NCBI RefSeq assembly: GCF_035582795.1
Contig: NC_134370.1
Coordinates: 47,045,501-47,109,500, forward strand
Origin: Mycteria americana
Taxonomy: Eukaryota; Chordata; Aves; Ciconiiformes; Ciconiidae
Reading direction: 5' to 3'
DNA length: 64,000 nt
Of this stretch, positions 1 to 13,900 are shown one piece after another. The stretch's first letter is position 1. Every line of letters begins with the position of its first letter. Made by a program: the position numbers and the translations under genes. The notes beneath the pieces were generated by a model that saw nothing but the letters and a program-made list of their open reading frames with translations, ran no database searches and was not told where the DNA came from.

Positions 1-3000
1 AAGAGGTGTGAGGACTCTGGAGCAACAGGAGGATGCTTGAAGGCAGGACAGCAGCGGGTCACCCCATGTAATGGCCAGAGCAACCTCTCGGGGCATCCGC
101 TCTGTGCCTCAAATCAATCAGCAAGACGCTGCCAGCCCCTTCCCCTCTGAAACCCGTGACTTCCCCAGGATTGATTTAGTAGCACCGCTAATGGGCAGAG
201 GATGAAAGTCATGGCAGGAAAATTGGCACTGGGGACTACTGATATTTGGGTACTGAATGACAGGATGCAAACAGCCCCATCCTGGGGGCTGCACGGGATT
301 TCAGGTGGCCCAGTGGGTGCTGGGCAGAGATGAGGAGAGGGGAAATGGCAGGGCTCATCCAGCATCACATGCCTGGAGTAGCTGCTTTAAGGACGGAGGT
401 GTGCACTTTCAAACTTTAATTCCTTTCCATACGTCACCGCTTGTCTTCTCCAGCTCTGCCTTCCCCCAGGAGGATGAGCTGAAGCTAACTAAGAAAGACA
501 AGGGCTCGGAGGTGTGCGCAAATGTTTGCTCAGATGCATCGGATCGCTGCAAAGCTGCTTTTATGGGCATTTCAGAGCGGCTCCTGGCAGCGCTGCTGGA
601 GCTGAGCTCTGAGGATGCTTGCCACGCCCTGTGACGTGAACCCACCGAGTGGGCTTCAGACCAAAAAGGGGCGAGGAGAGCTTGTGTTTACAAAATTTGA
701 ATAAAAAAATGCTGCCAAACAGAAAAGTCTGTTTGGAGCCAGGAGCAGGAACAATAAACCCAAACGCCTTCCTCTGATGGGCTGCAGATGCAGCATGCCA
801 GCAATCTCCTGGTGGAAGAAGTGCTGCTGCATGGAGGGCTTTTGCCGTTTATTCACCTAGGAAATGAAGACAGTGCTTTAGTCTGTCCCGAAACACTTCG
901 TTTTTTTGCTTTGTAGATGAAATACAGAGATAAAAAGGGCAGCGCTCCTTCTTGCTTGTGCAGAGCTTAACATACTGTTACCTCTTTAGTTTCATAATTT
1001 ATGTGTCGTTTGCACTGTCTGGGTGTATTAATTATGGGAGAACAAACCAGGGGGAATCTTTTATATGAGCATTTGTTAAAGGCCCCAGAAGCGGCCCAAC
1101 CCCATGCATGGGGTGGTTGTAAGCACTTGTCCTGCACTGAACTGCTGCCCAAGGGGCATTGATAGCTGGCCCTTAATGGAGGCAGAAACCCTGCTTTGCC
1201 AAGTGTGGGTGAGGGCTGTCTCAGTGCCAGGTCCATGCAATGTGCCCAGACCTTGCAGACACATTTGAGCACCAGGGTTCTCCCTCCATGTCCATACCCT
1301 GTAGCTCCTTCCACTGCCATTCAGCAAGGAGAGCAGCTGAAGCCACCATGGTGCTCTTGGGGGCCAAAATTATCTCCATATTCCAGATGGAGAGGGTTGC
1401 TGACGTCCCACACGGGCCATAATGGAGGCACTTCTGCAGTTGGATCTGTCCCTCCTCATCTGAGCCATCGCAGGAGCTGCCCCACTGGCAGAGGGACAGG
1501 GTCTCAGCTCTGCGGGGGGGAAAGGCTCCCTCCAGCCCCACTATCACTGCCTCTGTCGGCAAGCACAGCTCTGCTTTGGCATCTGCCACTCGGCACCAAC
1601 AACGTGGCACCGACAGCCTCCAGATCTATCCCAGTGGCAGGGAAAAAGCACAGTGCACTGTGGCAAGCCCTTGCCAGGCCAGATCCTGCCCCTTCCCACC
1701 CTCTGCAGTTGTTTGACTGTGGTTTTGACAGGGTGCTCAGTGAGAACATTGGCTTTGGCACCCATATGGGTGGCTCGAGCAGCAGGGACAGGATGTAGCT
1801 TGACCCAGGGCATTGAGAGAGGATCAGTGTCACCGGTGTCCTGAGCCCTGGTGTTGTCCTACGCCAGGACCTGTCCCAGGCACCTCTGGGCATCAGCAAA
1901 CCCAGGTTGCCTGAGCCAGGATCCCTCTCTGCCCTCAGCCAGGTGCTACCAAGTGGGGGGGTCATGACCCATCCTGCTCAGCAGACCCACCTCTGACCAT
2001 CAACAAGGTCTCTCCAGACCAGATCTCTTCATCCTCTGTTAAATTATCTTTATACCTAATTAACAGACATTATGGAGGACAGAAGTGCTCCAAAACTTTG
2101 CCATTAAGCATCTAGACAGTCAAGAAGGGCCACCTTTGTAACAGAGGAGGTGGGCAGCTTTGAGCCCTGCTGTGTGGTATGTTGGTCATCACAGAAAGCA
2201 TTACCCGAACTCTCCCAAGAGGAAAGGCATCCCATTTTCATGAACGTTATTAATGTCTAGCCTGTCTACACACTGGAGACCTTGTCAAATAAAACAAAAG
2301 GACTTGTTGTGGAGGAATCCTTGGCAATATGACCAAAATACACATGACCTTCCGACTTGGAAAACAGATGGCCAAAAACCCAAGCAAGCAATCCCACCAC
2401 ATGCGGTATGGCTGAGCTCCCCTGCTGCCACGGCTGCTGGCAACAGACCGTGATGTGCCGCGGTTCCTAAAGCCTGACGGAGCAAGCCAGTGAGCGAGAG
2501 GGGATGTGTGGGATAAGCATCGCTCCAGCCTGGATGTGGCACTTTCTCTGGCAGCCACAAGTCTGGAAAAGCCCTTTATCAGCTCATTTATCACATCCTT
2601 CCCCAGGACCCTCCCTGCTCCCATAGGATCCCTTGGCCAGCCCTCTGCACCTCCACCCCAGGGGTACATGTCCATGCGTGGCATCAAGGGTAGGGAAGAA
2701 GTCTCCCTGCAGCCTCCTTCCTCCTCCGCACTGTTCTCCAGGCGAATGTAAAGCCCTGCTGCACTGAGCACCATGGAGGGCAGCCCAGGACACCTCCATC
2801 CTCAGACCCTGTGTGCTACCGCCTGGCATGGGGGAGATCCCAGCACACCACGTATGGCATGGAGGAAACCTGCTGACTCCAGCCTCCCATCTCCTCTGGT
2901 CAAGGAGGACCCATGCCCTCCTCCTGGAGATGACACTTCCCAGCCAAGGGTGCAACCTACTCCGTAAAAGCTGCTGCACTGTCACTGCCGGCACTTTGAA

Positions 3001-4224
3001 GGCTGCTCCTCGGTCATGTGGATAACAAGAGGGATTAGCAAGTCAGGGGATGATGAGAGCTAAATGAAGCGTCACCTTGCAAGAGGCTGCTCCATCCATC
3101 CTGCTTGTCTTTGGCTGGAGAAGGGAGAGCAGAGCGCAGCACTAGCAGGCAGGCCAGGCACAGCAGCACAGCTCCGCAGTTGCTCCTGCCCTCTTGGAAC
3201 TGGGGGTACAAAAGCCAATGTGCCACAGCAGCACCCTTCCTGGTGCCATCCCCATGCAGGGGATGCTCACCACAGCTCAGCCAGGCAAAGCAAAGGAGCC
3301 TGCATAACATGTGGGGTTTTTGAGGGCTCCTTGGCTTGGCCAGAGCCTGGGGTTCCCAACGGGCACAGCGAATGGCCCGTCCCCATCCCCAGGGCATCCC
3401 AAGTCTCACCCTTCGGAATTTCAAGCCTTGGCAGCAAACCAAAGCAATGTATCTTCCCAATTCTCAGTCCCAGAAATGCCAGACTTGTTTAAACTGGACT
3501 GTTTAGATGAATTTGTGTGTTAGTATATTGGACACCCAGCATGAAAGACTTCAGCTCACGATTACAGTTTGGCAAAGCCCTAAAACCACAGAAAACAAAG
3601 AGTTTTATCATGGGAAGCACTGGTCCCTGGGATGAGCTATAATTACTTCAGTTCTGCTTCGACTACAGCGCATAAACACCAAGGACCAACGGCAGCAAGG
3701 GCCAGTTTTCCAGAGCTGGCCGCTGCCGATTGCTTTGGCTGATGGAATGGGAGGGGACATGCTACAATGCAAAGTGCCCGTGTCCCCGCAACCTGGGCTC
3801 ATGCCTGCAGTCTAGGCATTTCCCCCCAAATCCCAAATTCCTGTGGAACACCCATTGCATCACTGACCATCACCAGCATGAACTTCCCAGGAAAAATTCA
3901 TTTTCAGGAAGGGGATACGGCCTGGAAAATTCCAGCCTCGGTGGGGAACGACAAGCAAGGGGCTGTGATGGAAACTGTTTTGCAACCTTTATTATTTTAC
4001 CCCAAACGCCGGCAGTCCAGGCAGCGCCTCTCATCCCATAATCTCATTAGTCTCCTTGGGAACGCCTGCCCCACGAGAGCCCCTCTTGCCCTCTTATTGC
4101 TCCCTGTGTATGCCTGCTCCCCCCCCAGGCACCGAAAAGAGCTCCCCGTGAAGCTCGGGGGTCTGGTGAGCCCCCCACACGTGTGCCCTGCCAGGCAGGT
4201 CCCGGGAATGCCTGATTTATAGTC

Positions 4225-4325
4225 TTATGCCTCATTCTGTTTACGCCAGGCGAGTTATTTAAAACGAGGAGAGCGAGAGGAGCCCGGGTTTTGTTTAAAA
4301 GTCCAGCGAGGAGATTTGCCTTAAA
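4225..4325. promoter_or_regulatory. AT-rich island, candidate non-coding regulatory element
   Basis: A short AT-rich block (TTATAG, TTATTTAAAAC, TTAAATAG) sits in GC-rich flanks. It contains CCTTAAATAG near 4,319, one base away from a CArg-box type core (CC, six A/T, GG). It is not coding and has no repeat signature. The regulatory role is inference from base composition only; conservation across birds would be needed to support it. Confidence 0.2.
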
Positions 4326-5344
4326 TAGTCAAGAGCTGAGATTGGAGGGGAGGCTGCCCAGCAGCCTGGACCTCCAGGGTGGGAGCGGAGCTGGCACCCG
4401 CGGGGGGAACTAGCTGGCTGGAGAAGAGGTGGCAGGAGTCTCCCGATTAACCCTGGGGAGTTAAACCACCCTGTAGGATCGCTCGCAGCCCTGGCTTTGC
4501 ATGGCCTGTGGCACTGGAGACACGGTTCACCTCCATGACATGAAACGGCAGTCTCAGGAGAAATGGCACTGGTCCTCACAAGCCAGCATTCACTCTGAAC
4601 CCTAATGATGGCAATCCAAAAAGCTGCTCCACGGCCAGAATTGGTGCAGCCAGCCCAAAGGAAGCTGTCCACAGCCTGGCACAGCCCCAGCTATGAACCC
4701 ACCAAGCAGCCTCCCTCCAGTCCTTAAGGCCTCCTCCTTAGGAATGAGGCTAAACATGAAGCCATGCTGATGTAAGAGCCTCCCACGGGGGGACGACACA
4801 AGCTTGGTTTGCTTGGTCCTGAGCACAGATCTGATTGCTCTCTATAAATACATCCGGGGTCAACACCAGGGACAGGGAAGAGCTATTTAAACTCAAGGGG
4901 GACGCTGGCAAAAACAAAAGGTTATATATAAACTTTCCATGAGCAATGCCAGGCTGGAGGGAAGGTTTTAAATCCTGGAGCAGGGAGGTGGAGAAAGAGC
5001 CCCCCAAGGAGTGGGGTGAGGCAGTGGGATGGGGCCAGACATGTTTCTCTGTGTCCTCAGGGTAGGCAACCCTAGTTTCCCCCCGTCCCCCATCCTCAAG
5101 ACCAGCAAAATCAGCACAGGGGCTGGCAACTAGCCTTGGCACCACAGCGATAGCTGCCAACCCTGCTCCAGGCAGGACAGCAAGGGGCAAGAAGCTCTTC
5201 AGATATTTTTCCACTTTCTTGACTTATTTGGTCAAAATTGCTGATGAATTAATCAGAATAATGAGTAACTTGGGTGCCTCAAAGCACTCAGCAGCAACAG
5301 TCAAACACTGAAAGGCAGAGCTGTTGTGCAAAACCTGGCACCCT

Positions 5345-5518
5345 TTGCTAATCCCTGCGCCGTTGCTAATGCCTGCGCCCCCAATAATCCCAGTTCCTCC
5401 TGCTCATCCCTGCACCCCTGCAAAGTCCTGTACCCACTGTTAGCGCACGCATCATCTGCTGATCCCTAATCCTCGCAACCTTGCCCATCCTTGCAACCTC
5501 ACTAATCCCTGCACCCTA
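5345..5518. repeat. Degenerate minisatellite (CTAATCCCTGCACCC-like units)
   Basis: Related 12-20 base units recur across about 170 bases, of the form TAATCCCTGC followed by a C-rich tail. Examples begin near 5,349, 5,366, 5,404, 5,460 and 5,503, with intermediate copies degraded to forms such as CATCCTTGCAACC. The units are imperfect, so this is an old, decayed tandem array. No coding function is apparent. Confidence 0.6.
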
Positions 5519-8295
5519 CCTCTCCACTGCACCCAAACCCACCAGGACAGCACCCAGTGGGACAGGCAGAGCTGCCCCCACCCGCTCCCGGTGTCCCCGT
5601 TGGGTCCAGCTACCAGATCCTTGAATGCCAACAGTCACTTGTGGGAACGGCGCAGGCAAGAAATATTGCGTTTGGGAGGTGTTATGGAGACAGCAGGGAG
5701 AAAAGGAGGAGAAGGGGGCTGTGTGGTGGGGCAGGCTGGTGTCACAGCTCCAGTGAGCAGGCAGGCTTGTGGGACACCAACCTGCCTTTTTTTGCAGCTT
5801 ATCTTAGAGTGATCTGAGCCCAGGGACGTCACCAGCTCCATCAGAACGGCAGTACCATTTGCAGGACGTGGGATGAAATATTCAGAGAGGTTTAGAGCAA
5901 TTCAGTGTCTCCCGTGGAGCACGCTGATGAATATTTCAGAGGAACAGGCACCGGAAGGAGGGCCAGGAGCTGGCTGAGCACTTTGCCAAACAGCCACCCT
6001 GTAACCACGGCGGCCATGGTGTGGTCTGGCAGGGATGCTGCTGGGGATCAACTGGGAGCATCAGGCCACACCGGCGGAGATGCCTGACAGACCGGGGCTC
6101 TGGGACAGCCTGAAAACAGCCGGTTGGGGCAGTGACCGAGGAGGACACCTCTCCTGGAGGTGTCTGGTGTCTTCCCACTCTGTTCCCAGTGATGTGACAG
6201 CAGCGAGCACTTGTTCCCATACACATGTCCACCCATCCATCAGCCGTCCTACATCACTTCAGGGTTGCTTCCCACCAAACACTGAGACAGACCCCATCTT
6301 CCCAGTTCCTCCCAGTTGACCCCTGTCTCGCTCATCCCCTCCCAGCAGCATGGTTGCTGTGCTACTACACTGTCACCCCACATTTTGGGCTCACTGTAGC
6401 GGGCAGGTGACAGCATTTGGTACAGAGGACAAGCATACCATCATGGGAAACCCCTCTCCTGGCACCAGCCCACGGCTATCTGGTCCTTTCTAGGCTGTAA
6501 GAGGAGGAAGTCAACCACAGAGACAGTGAAGTATGGGCTCTAGCATGAGGCCCATAAACATTTGTCACCCTAAATTAAAACAGAGCTGCCCACATCTGCC
6601 ATGCTCCCAAATCCCCTAAGCCACAGCCTTGATAGCAGCCCCACTGGCGCCAGTGTTGCAACAACCAGGGGAGTGTGCGGAGTCATGTCCTGGGTGAAAA
6701 GTTCAGGTCTGAGCTGGGGGAGCCGCCGGGGCAGAGTAAAGGCTGAGGGTTTTGAGATGCAACACCCAGGGATGTACCCCACTGTCCCCAATCCAGCATG
6801 GAGCTGCAAGCCACCACCAGACACGTGCCCTCTTCGCTTCCAGCTAATCCAGTGCAGGGCAGGACCCTCAGTGTGCTGGGAAAGGGCTTTAATTCCTGGT
6901 ACATACCCCGGGTGTGGCAGCGGTGGGTCCAGGAGCCGGTGGAGCAGGGACATGGCCAGCTGATAGGAAAGTTTGGAGTAGCAGGAGGGAAGGCAGCACG
7001 GCTGTCGGCGGTGCTGCTGCAGGCTGAGCTGGCACTGGGGCTGCGTTCCCCAGGGGCAGATAAAAGCTACCGTAAAAGGGGAGACCTGTCACTCTGGCTG
7101 GCCTGGCTTGTCTCAGCACGGCGGGGAGAGCAGTGAACCACTCAGCAAGCGGGTGCCACTGCAGGTCTGGTGGCTGAGGGCCACCTTATCGGCAGCATGT
7201 CACGGCCCCTGGCGCTCGCTGAGCAATGCCAGGGAAGGCACTGACCCACCAGGGCACCTCTGAGCGGCCTCAGCCCCGTCCCCCCTGTGATGGCAACCTG
7301 CAGCCACACGCCTGCCTGGAGCCGTCACATCCCATCAGGCTCCACCAGCCACTGAGCCCCCACTCCGCACACCATCCCCCCGCCACTGCGGCCCTTTAGT
7401 GGGAAGCCGGGATGGCTTGTGGGAGAGCCCAGAGTTTCCAGGGGTACAGCCCATGCCTGGCTCCCTCCATCACCCTCACACACCCAAGGGAGTGAGGACC
7501 TCAGGTCAAGGGAAGGCAGGAGAGAGCAGCCCCCTCCAAAAGAGCAAGAAAGGTGACCATGGGTGCTGCTAGCGCGGAGCAGGGGCCCAGCAGGAGCTGT
7601 GGGGGGGCCACTGACTGCAACAGCTTTTTCTTATGATGGGCAAAAAGCTTAAGATCCATAAGCAGGAAGAGGCTCTTTTGGAGTGAACGGCGAAATATTG
7701 TCTTTGCACAGCTAAACTCCCCCCCCCGCCCCGTGCCTTCTCCTTGAAGTCTCAGCAGCTCTCTAGGAGAACGTTTCCTTCCTCCTTACCCCTCTGCAAA
7801 TGGCAATGTTCCTCCCCGCAGCCAATTAGTGAGCCAGGGTCAGAGGTCAAGGGGCTTCCCGAGTTCACGGCACTAATCGCCAAACTGCTGCCGAGCAGAG
7901 CCAGCATCGAGCAGTGCACACAGGGCAGCCCCCCATGGTTGCCCCTGGGACACCCTGGGGACAACCAAGTCCCCCCTAAGGTCTCCAAATTTCCCCCATC
8001 ATCACCAATCACCGGGTTCCCTGCTCTGCGCCCAGCTCCCTGCTTCATTCCTCTCTTGACCTGACAGCCTCCAGCTGCCGTCCCGGCCCCCACACATCTC
8101 TCTGCAGAGCCATCACGGCTTCATCCCACAGCTGGCAGGTTTGCAGGGCTACAGGAGGAGGAGCCCATGTCTCTCCAGCTCCATTTCAGCACAGCCACGC
8201 TAGCCCAGGCAGCCCTGCTCCATGCCAGTCCCACCGCCAGCCACCCACCAGCCGCCCCCTTTTCCTCTGCAAGCCGTGCTGCAGCAAGCCGGTGG

Positions 8296-8366
8296 CCACT
8301 ATCAAATATTCATGGTCCTGCATGGTAAATAAGCATTATGAATTTATGACTTGCTGAATTAAACAG
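8296..8366. promoter_or_regulatory. AT-rich island with ATTCAT/TTTATGAC motifs, candidate CNE
   Basis: About 70 bases of AT-rich, non-repetitive sequence (ATCAAATATTCAT, GGTAAATAAGCATTATG, AATTTATGAC, GAATTAAAC) stand inside a GC-rich region. Such composition and lack of repeat character are typical of conserved enhancers near developmental genes, but no conservation data are available here. Function is inferred only. Confidence 0.25.
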
Positions 8367-10784
8367 GCTCCGTCTTGGGCTGGCTGCCGTTCGGCGAGGT
8401 GGAAGGAACGGCGGCATTGCCAGCATGGGGCAGAGCTGGCACATGCAGCAGCAAACGGTGCCGGCATGGCCCCAAAAGCCAACCATGTTCAAAATGAAAC
8501 CAAGTCCAGGCTTTGGGAATACCCACAGCCCTGCAGCCCCCGAGAGCTTGCATCAGGGCTCCTCCACCTCCTGCAAATCCTTCGCTGCCCTCTGCATTTC
8601 AGCTCCGCTCCATGGAGCTGTGGTACCTCGGAGCTGAAAGGAGCAAGTGAATCAAGGCTTGGGTTCACCAATTTAAACAATATTTAGTCCAGCGCTACAG
8701 TTACATGACTAACCAGGTTAATGAATAACATGGCAACTGTTTGCCTGACACAGGAAAGAAGCACAAAATTATTTTGCTCAGCTTGAATAGGCCAGGAGAA
8801 AGTCACCTGCAAAAGCCCTAGGCAGCAGCACCCATGCAGGGAAGAAGCGATGCCTGTCTCGCCCGGCACCATCGGAAGAGGATGGTTTTCCATGGCCAAT
8901 ACAACACATGGGGCACAAGGAGAGGGTGGCACAGCTCAGCATCTAAGCCCGGTCTCCTCTCAGGTGTACAGGTGAACATCTTCACGAGAAGGGAGATGTA
9001 GGGAGAGGGTAGGGGGAAAAGAGATGGGATAAGTACTGCAGCAGCGGGTGAGCCATCACCTGACCTGGCCCAGGGGTGTAAATGCAGAAGGAAAAGCCAG
9101 GAGATGGAATTTCCAGGATTGGCATGACAGGGAGCACAGGGAAACATATAAAGAGCAGTGTGAAAGGCTCCCTGCCAGCACCATCTCCCGACAGAGAACT
9201 GTTCAGGGCTGCCCCTGTGTAAGGATCAAATCCGGTGGGGGAAACATTTTTGCCTGCGCAAATATGGCACTTTACACCTCCCTGCCACACCACAAGGCCA
9301 GGAGGAGGGTCTGGCCGGCACCACTGTGCATTGGCCATCCAGCGAGGCCCGGGACATTGTCTGTGACATGGGCAGGGTGTCACCGGGCCTGGCTGGTCCT
9401 CATGCTCAGCAGATGGGACCCATCCCATGCTGTTTATAAAGCAAATTATTTTCTCACGGCTCGCTTGTGGTGCCAGGCTAGGGCTGGCTACCCGGCACTG
9501 GGCACATCCTCCAAGAAACAGCACTGCCAGGCCTGGCCCAACACCACAAAGCCACTGCCCTGAAATTGCAAAGCACCCTGTGCTTGGGCGATCTGCTTCC
9601 CAAATCAGCCCCAGCACATCTTCTCCAAGCTCCTCTTCCTTGCGTGATAACTGAGCCACTGAGGAGGATCGCCGATGGCATCTGTCTGGCTGGGGCTGCA
9701 TGGGTCAGTGCTACCCCTTTCCCACCCTATCCTCCTGTCCCCGTCAGGTATTTGGGGCTTTCCAGCTGGGCCTTGCCACCCAATGACAGCAGGAGCCACG
9801 CATGCTCCTGGCACACTTGGCTTGTCACGCATCCAGCCAGAGCCAGCTGGGCTCTTTCGCCGCCACTAAATTTATCCCTGAAGACCCCCTCCTCAGTTCA
9901 GTCAGTTCCCATCGCCAGGCAATGCTTTGCTCCCACCCCCGCGTTTCCCCCACCATCCTCCCCACCTCTTCCGCCAGGACAGGACGTTCCCACGTGGTCA
10001 CGCATGCCCCAGACAGGCTGGGAGAGGCCACATTCACACGGGACAGCAGCATGGCTGGACCCTCTGAGGATGCTCCAGCCTGGCCACCCCCGGCCCCTTG
10101 ACACGAGGGAAGAGCCTGTGGGCTTCAGCCTGGCCCCAGGGGGGGACCTTGCTGTGCCCACCACAAGCCAGACCCGTGCACTGCAGCAACGTCAGCTCCT
10201 CTCCCCAGCTGGGCCAGGTGCCACCAGGCACGTGCCGGCAGGCCAAGGACGGGTTTGGTGGGTCTGCGCCCTGCTCGCACCAAAAAGGTGTTTTGAGGAT
10301 TGCCAGGGTGGGGGAAGCAGGCAGGAAAGAGGCTGAGATGGGCAGGGGTGAGGGAAGGGATGGGGAGCAAGCTGTGGGGAGATCCTCCATCTCTGCCAGC
10401 CAGTGCACACCAACCAGGGCAAAGCCATGACTTTTTTTTTGCTGCTTTCTAATTATATTTTCCACTGACCGTTTTGGGAGAAATCGTAAGTCCGGCAGCG
10501 GGGGAAACCAAGCATGGGATGGGCTCTCCCCACGGGAAGCTCAGCAGGGTCCTGACATCAGCCCACACTCCCCCTGTCCCAGGACCACAGTGGTTTTGGG
10601 GTGCCATGAAGGGGGCTGCAGTGACTGTGACAATGGCCATGGTATACAGCCATATGCCAGACCAGGGGATGACACTGCGAGGTAAAGAAACATCACTCCC
10701 TCCCCACCGATGACAGCTGGGAACAGCCAGACAATGAACAGATCTCAGCTCCCTTGCTGGATCCAGACCCAGAGAAGCCCACGG

Positions 10785-10985
10785 AGCTTGAACATTAATT
10801 TATCGAGCTTCTAAGGCCACGTAAAAAGCTTATTCCTGCGTGGCTGTGCTATTTAAAATCAAAGATATTGCTGACTCTGCATTCGTCCAGAGAATGTAGT
10901 CCTGAGAGCTTGAAATCCCAGCTGGCACAATGTTAACAGAATGCAACGCTCAGAATTCATCATATTGGAAAGCGCAACTCCTGTG
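10785..10985. promoter_or_regulatory. AT-rich, low-repeat block, candidate CNE
   Basis: A 200-base block contains ATTAATTTATCGAG, GCTATTTAAAATCAAAG, GTTAACAGAATG and CATCATATTGG in a GC-rich neighbourhood. It has no open frame of note and no repeat signature. It could be a conserved regulatory element of OAZ2 or of the upstream gene. This is inference from composition only. Confidence 0.25.
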
Positions 10986-13900
10986 CTCAGGAGAAAAACG
11001 CTCGTTGTGAAAGAGTGACCCCAACTGTCGTGCTGGAAGGAAACCTTTGCTGCGTCTCAGCCGGTGCAACGCCAGAGAGCAAGAGCCAACATCTGCAGGG
11101 CAAAGCTTAAAACCACTGTGGGGAGACACAGGACAGGAACAAAACTTACAGGGTATTGCAGGTGACGTAGCCCTGTGTCCTTCTCCAGCAGGAGTTCACT
11201 GCAGGGCAGGAGGGTAAAGGAGGCTGGTGAGGAGAAGAACCTGGTTTTGCATTAAAACATTTGAAAATATATTCGAGCCCCCAAAATTTCCAGTGTTAGC
11301 AGGTGAGATTTAAATGCATCGATCTCTCCATTTCCACTGCCAGCAGCAATGAAACACACCACTGTTCCTGGTGTCACCTTCCTGGGACCAGGAACCCTCC
11401 CAGTCCACACCTGCCATCTGTGCCCCTAAGAGGCCATGGGAAGATCACACAGGAGTTGATATACACCCCATAAAATGGAGGAAAATGCAATCACTCGTGG
11501 GAATGTAGGAGACAGAGGACCAAAGGAGGGACAAAGACCAAAGCAATCTTGTGTCTTAGCACAACGGATGAGGTGACAAGTGACACTGATGGGGGCTGCC
11601 CAGAGCTGGGACGCAGAGGCAGCAGGGCACCTGGAGGGTGAAGATGGGGTGCAGGTTTGGCCCCGGGAATCCCCCCACCCCGCACTGTTCCCCTCTGGCA
11701 GCAGGACAGACTGGGTGCAGCCCCCTCAGCATCCCCCTCACGCCTGGATTCACTCCATCACCACCCAGGATACCCTCAGCGACTGACACAAGCTGGGGAA
11801 ATACCAAGCAAACTCAAAGTACTGCAAAATAACAAACCCACCGAGTGCCTGGAAATCCACCCCGTGCCTATCAGGCATGGTCCCACATGGAGGACACCCA
11901 GCTCACAGCAAAGCTGGCCAGGGGCCCAGATGCGGCGGAGCCGGACGGTGCCACACGTGCGAGAGCGCACCGCCATCCCGTGGCTGTGCCTGCCCCGCAG
12001 CCCAGGGGGCCAACGGCAAGGGGCAACCACACCTTCGGGCCAGAAAGTCCCTATTTTTTCACCAATAGAAATTTCTACAGAAAAATTCTGTTTGCATTTT
12101 GCCTTTGTTTCACACCCCCAGTTGCTATTCCCTTCATCTTCCCTTTCCCCCCAGGCCTTTTCCAGGAGTAAAGACTGAAAGTCCAAGCAATCTCACACTC
12201 CTGTCCCAAATAAATTACTCTCCCTGCATGCATCCAGCCCCGCTGCAAGAGAAGTAAGTTGGAAACACACTAAGCAAAACAGCTGGGAGATGGTGGCTGA
12301 GCTGAGTATCCCCTAAAAAAACCACAGGGTCATGGGACAAAGCGTGCCCAACAAGGCTGCGCTGGGGGACAAGGACATGGCACTGCTGTTGCCACTTTCC
12401 CGGGGCTCTTTCAGCAGGATGATGGCCCCAGCAAGTCCTAGGAGAGACTTGGGGGATGAGGAACTCCAAAACATGGCATTTTTTTATCAGTTGAAAGCAG
12501 AACTTGGCAAATAGTTTTTTAAATGCTTTAAAAAAATGCTGGCAGAGCCAAAAGTAGCACTTCAATTTTTCCCAAGTACTCGGAGGTTTTAGTGCTCAGA
12601 AGAGGCTCCTCACTTAATAAAAAGGAGGAAAATATTAAAAGGCACGAGACATTTCAGCTGGTCCATAATACGCTGCCCCTTTGCCCGGCTTCATGCAGCA
12701 ACCAGCACCCGCTCAGATGTGGGTGGTGGGAGCGACGGCTGAGCAGGGAACAGGGCAAAGAGGGGTGCTGGGCACCCATGCTTTGGTGAGGGCCATGTGG
12801 GGTGCGATCGCAGGAACATGCGCACGGGATGCATCCGCACACAATGCTGGCCCCCAAAGGGCCACATGCCTGAGCTGGTGGCACGTGTACCCTGTGCACC
12901 CCAGCTCCTTGCATCGTTTGGCGCTTCCTCGCCCAGTGGAGCGAAGACAGCATGCTGGGGCACTGCTCTTGGCTCCCACAGTGGCTCAGCCTCCTGTCCT
13001 CAGGCCAGTTCCCACGACCCGCTGCACTTCCTGTGGCTGACGGCCGCTGGACGGCTCTGGAACGTGGTGGCGGAAGCGCTGCAATCTGGGTGGAAGGAGA
13101 AGCCGAGCGCTAGCCCCAGCCTGGGAACGGCCTCCACACGGCATTCCCCCTGGCTGTGACGCCCAGGGTGGGATCCACTCACAGCTAGGAATTGGTCTGC
13201 CTGCTACCCAACTGCTCTGTGGATGCCACGGGAGAGCAGGTCTCAGGAAATTCAGTCTTGGGTGGTTTCTCCTCAACATCCAGAGCAAGGCTGAGCCCTG
13301 AGCAGAGCCATTATATGACATTTTGCAAAATACCCAGGGTTGGCTTCAGCCCAAAACCACTTCCTCTCACTCCCGAAGGGCCAGTTGAAGGGGGCAGTCC
13401 GGGAGGCGGATGTTGGTGCTGCTGGTCTTGCAGCAGTTCCCATCCCTTCTTCCAGAGATGTGCAGGAGGAGGCAGGGAGCAAGGATGCTTTCCTGGTCAG
13501 GCTCAGCCCTCACACAGTGGGCACCAGAGCTGCTAGTAGCAGCTATCTTAGATATGCTGCATAATGCCCATCACACACACGGCAAGGCAGAGCTATCCGA
13601 AAAACTCAAATCCAAATAATCCAAGTGTCAGCTTCCCTTTGAGAGGCTGCATGAGTCCCTTCCACAGGACAGCATGCTCTCCTACCAGCTCATATGGTCT
13701 GTAGTGAGGCTGTTATGCCACTTCCAGTGGGCTTAATACCTTTATCCACACCCTAAACCTACGGCTGAGCTCCAGCATCACGTGTACACTCAGCTTTTGG
13801 TACTGTATTTGGGAATGTCCTCCATGCAGGTAGCTCATGAAGCTTTTTATCAGTGTTTCAAAGGACTACAGATGACCTGCTCATGAATTCCTCACTTGGC

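Noticed and set aside
1196-1965. Overlapping frames of 129-200 codons on both strands
   Set aside because: Cys/Pro/Trp-rich chance translations with no domain or conserved motif.
8982-10336. Long open frames (239 codons minus, 256 codons plus) in the intergenic region
   Set aside because: Composition is low-complexity, there is no matching family, and open frames on opposite strands overlap; no splice or promoter support.
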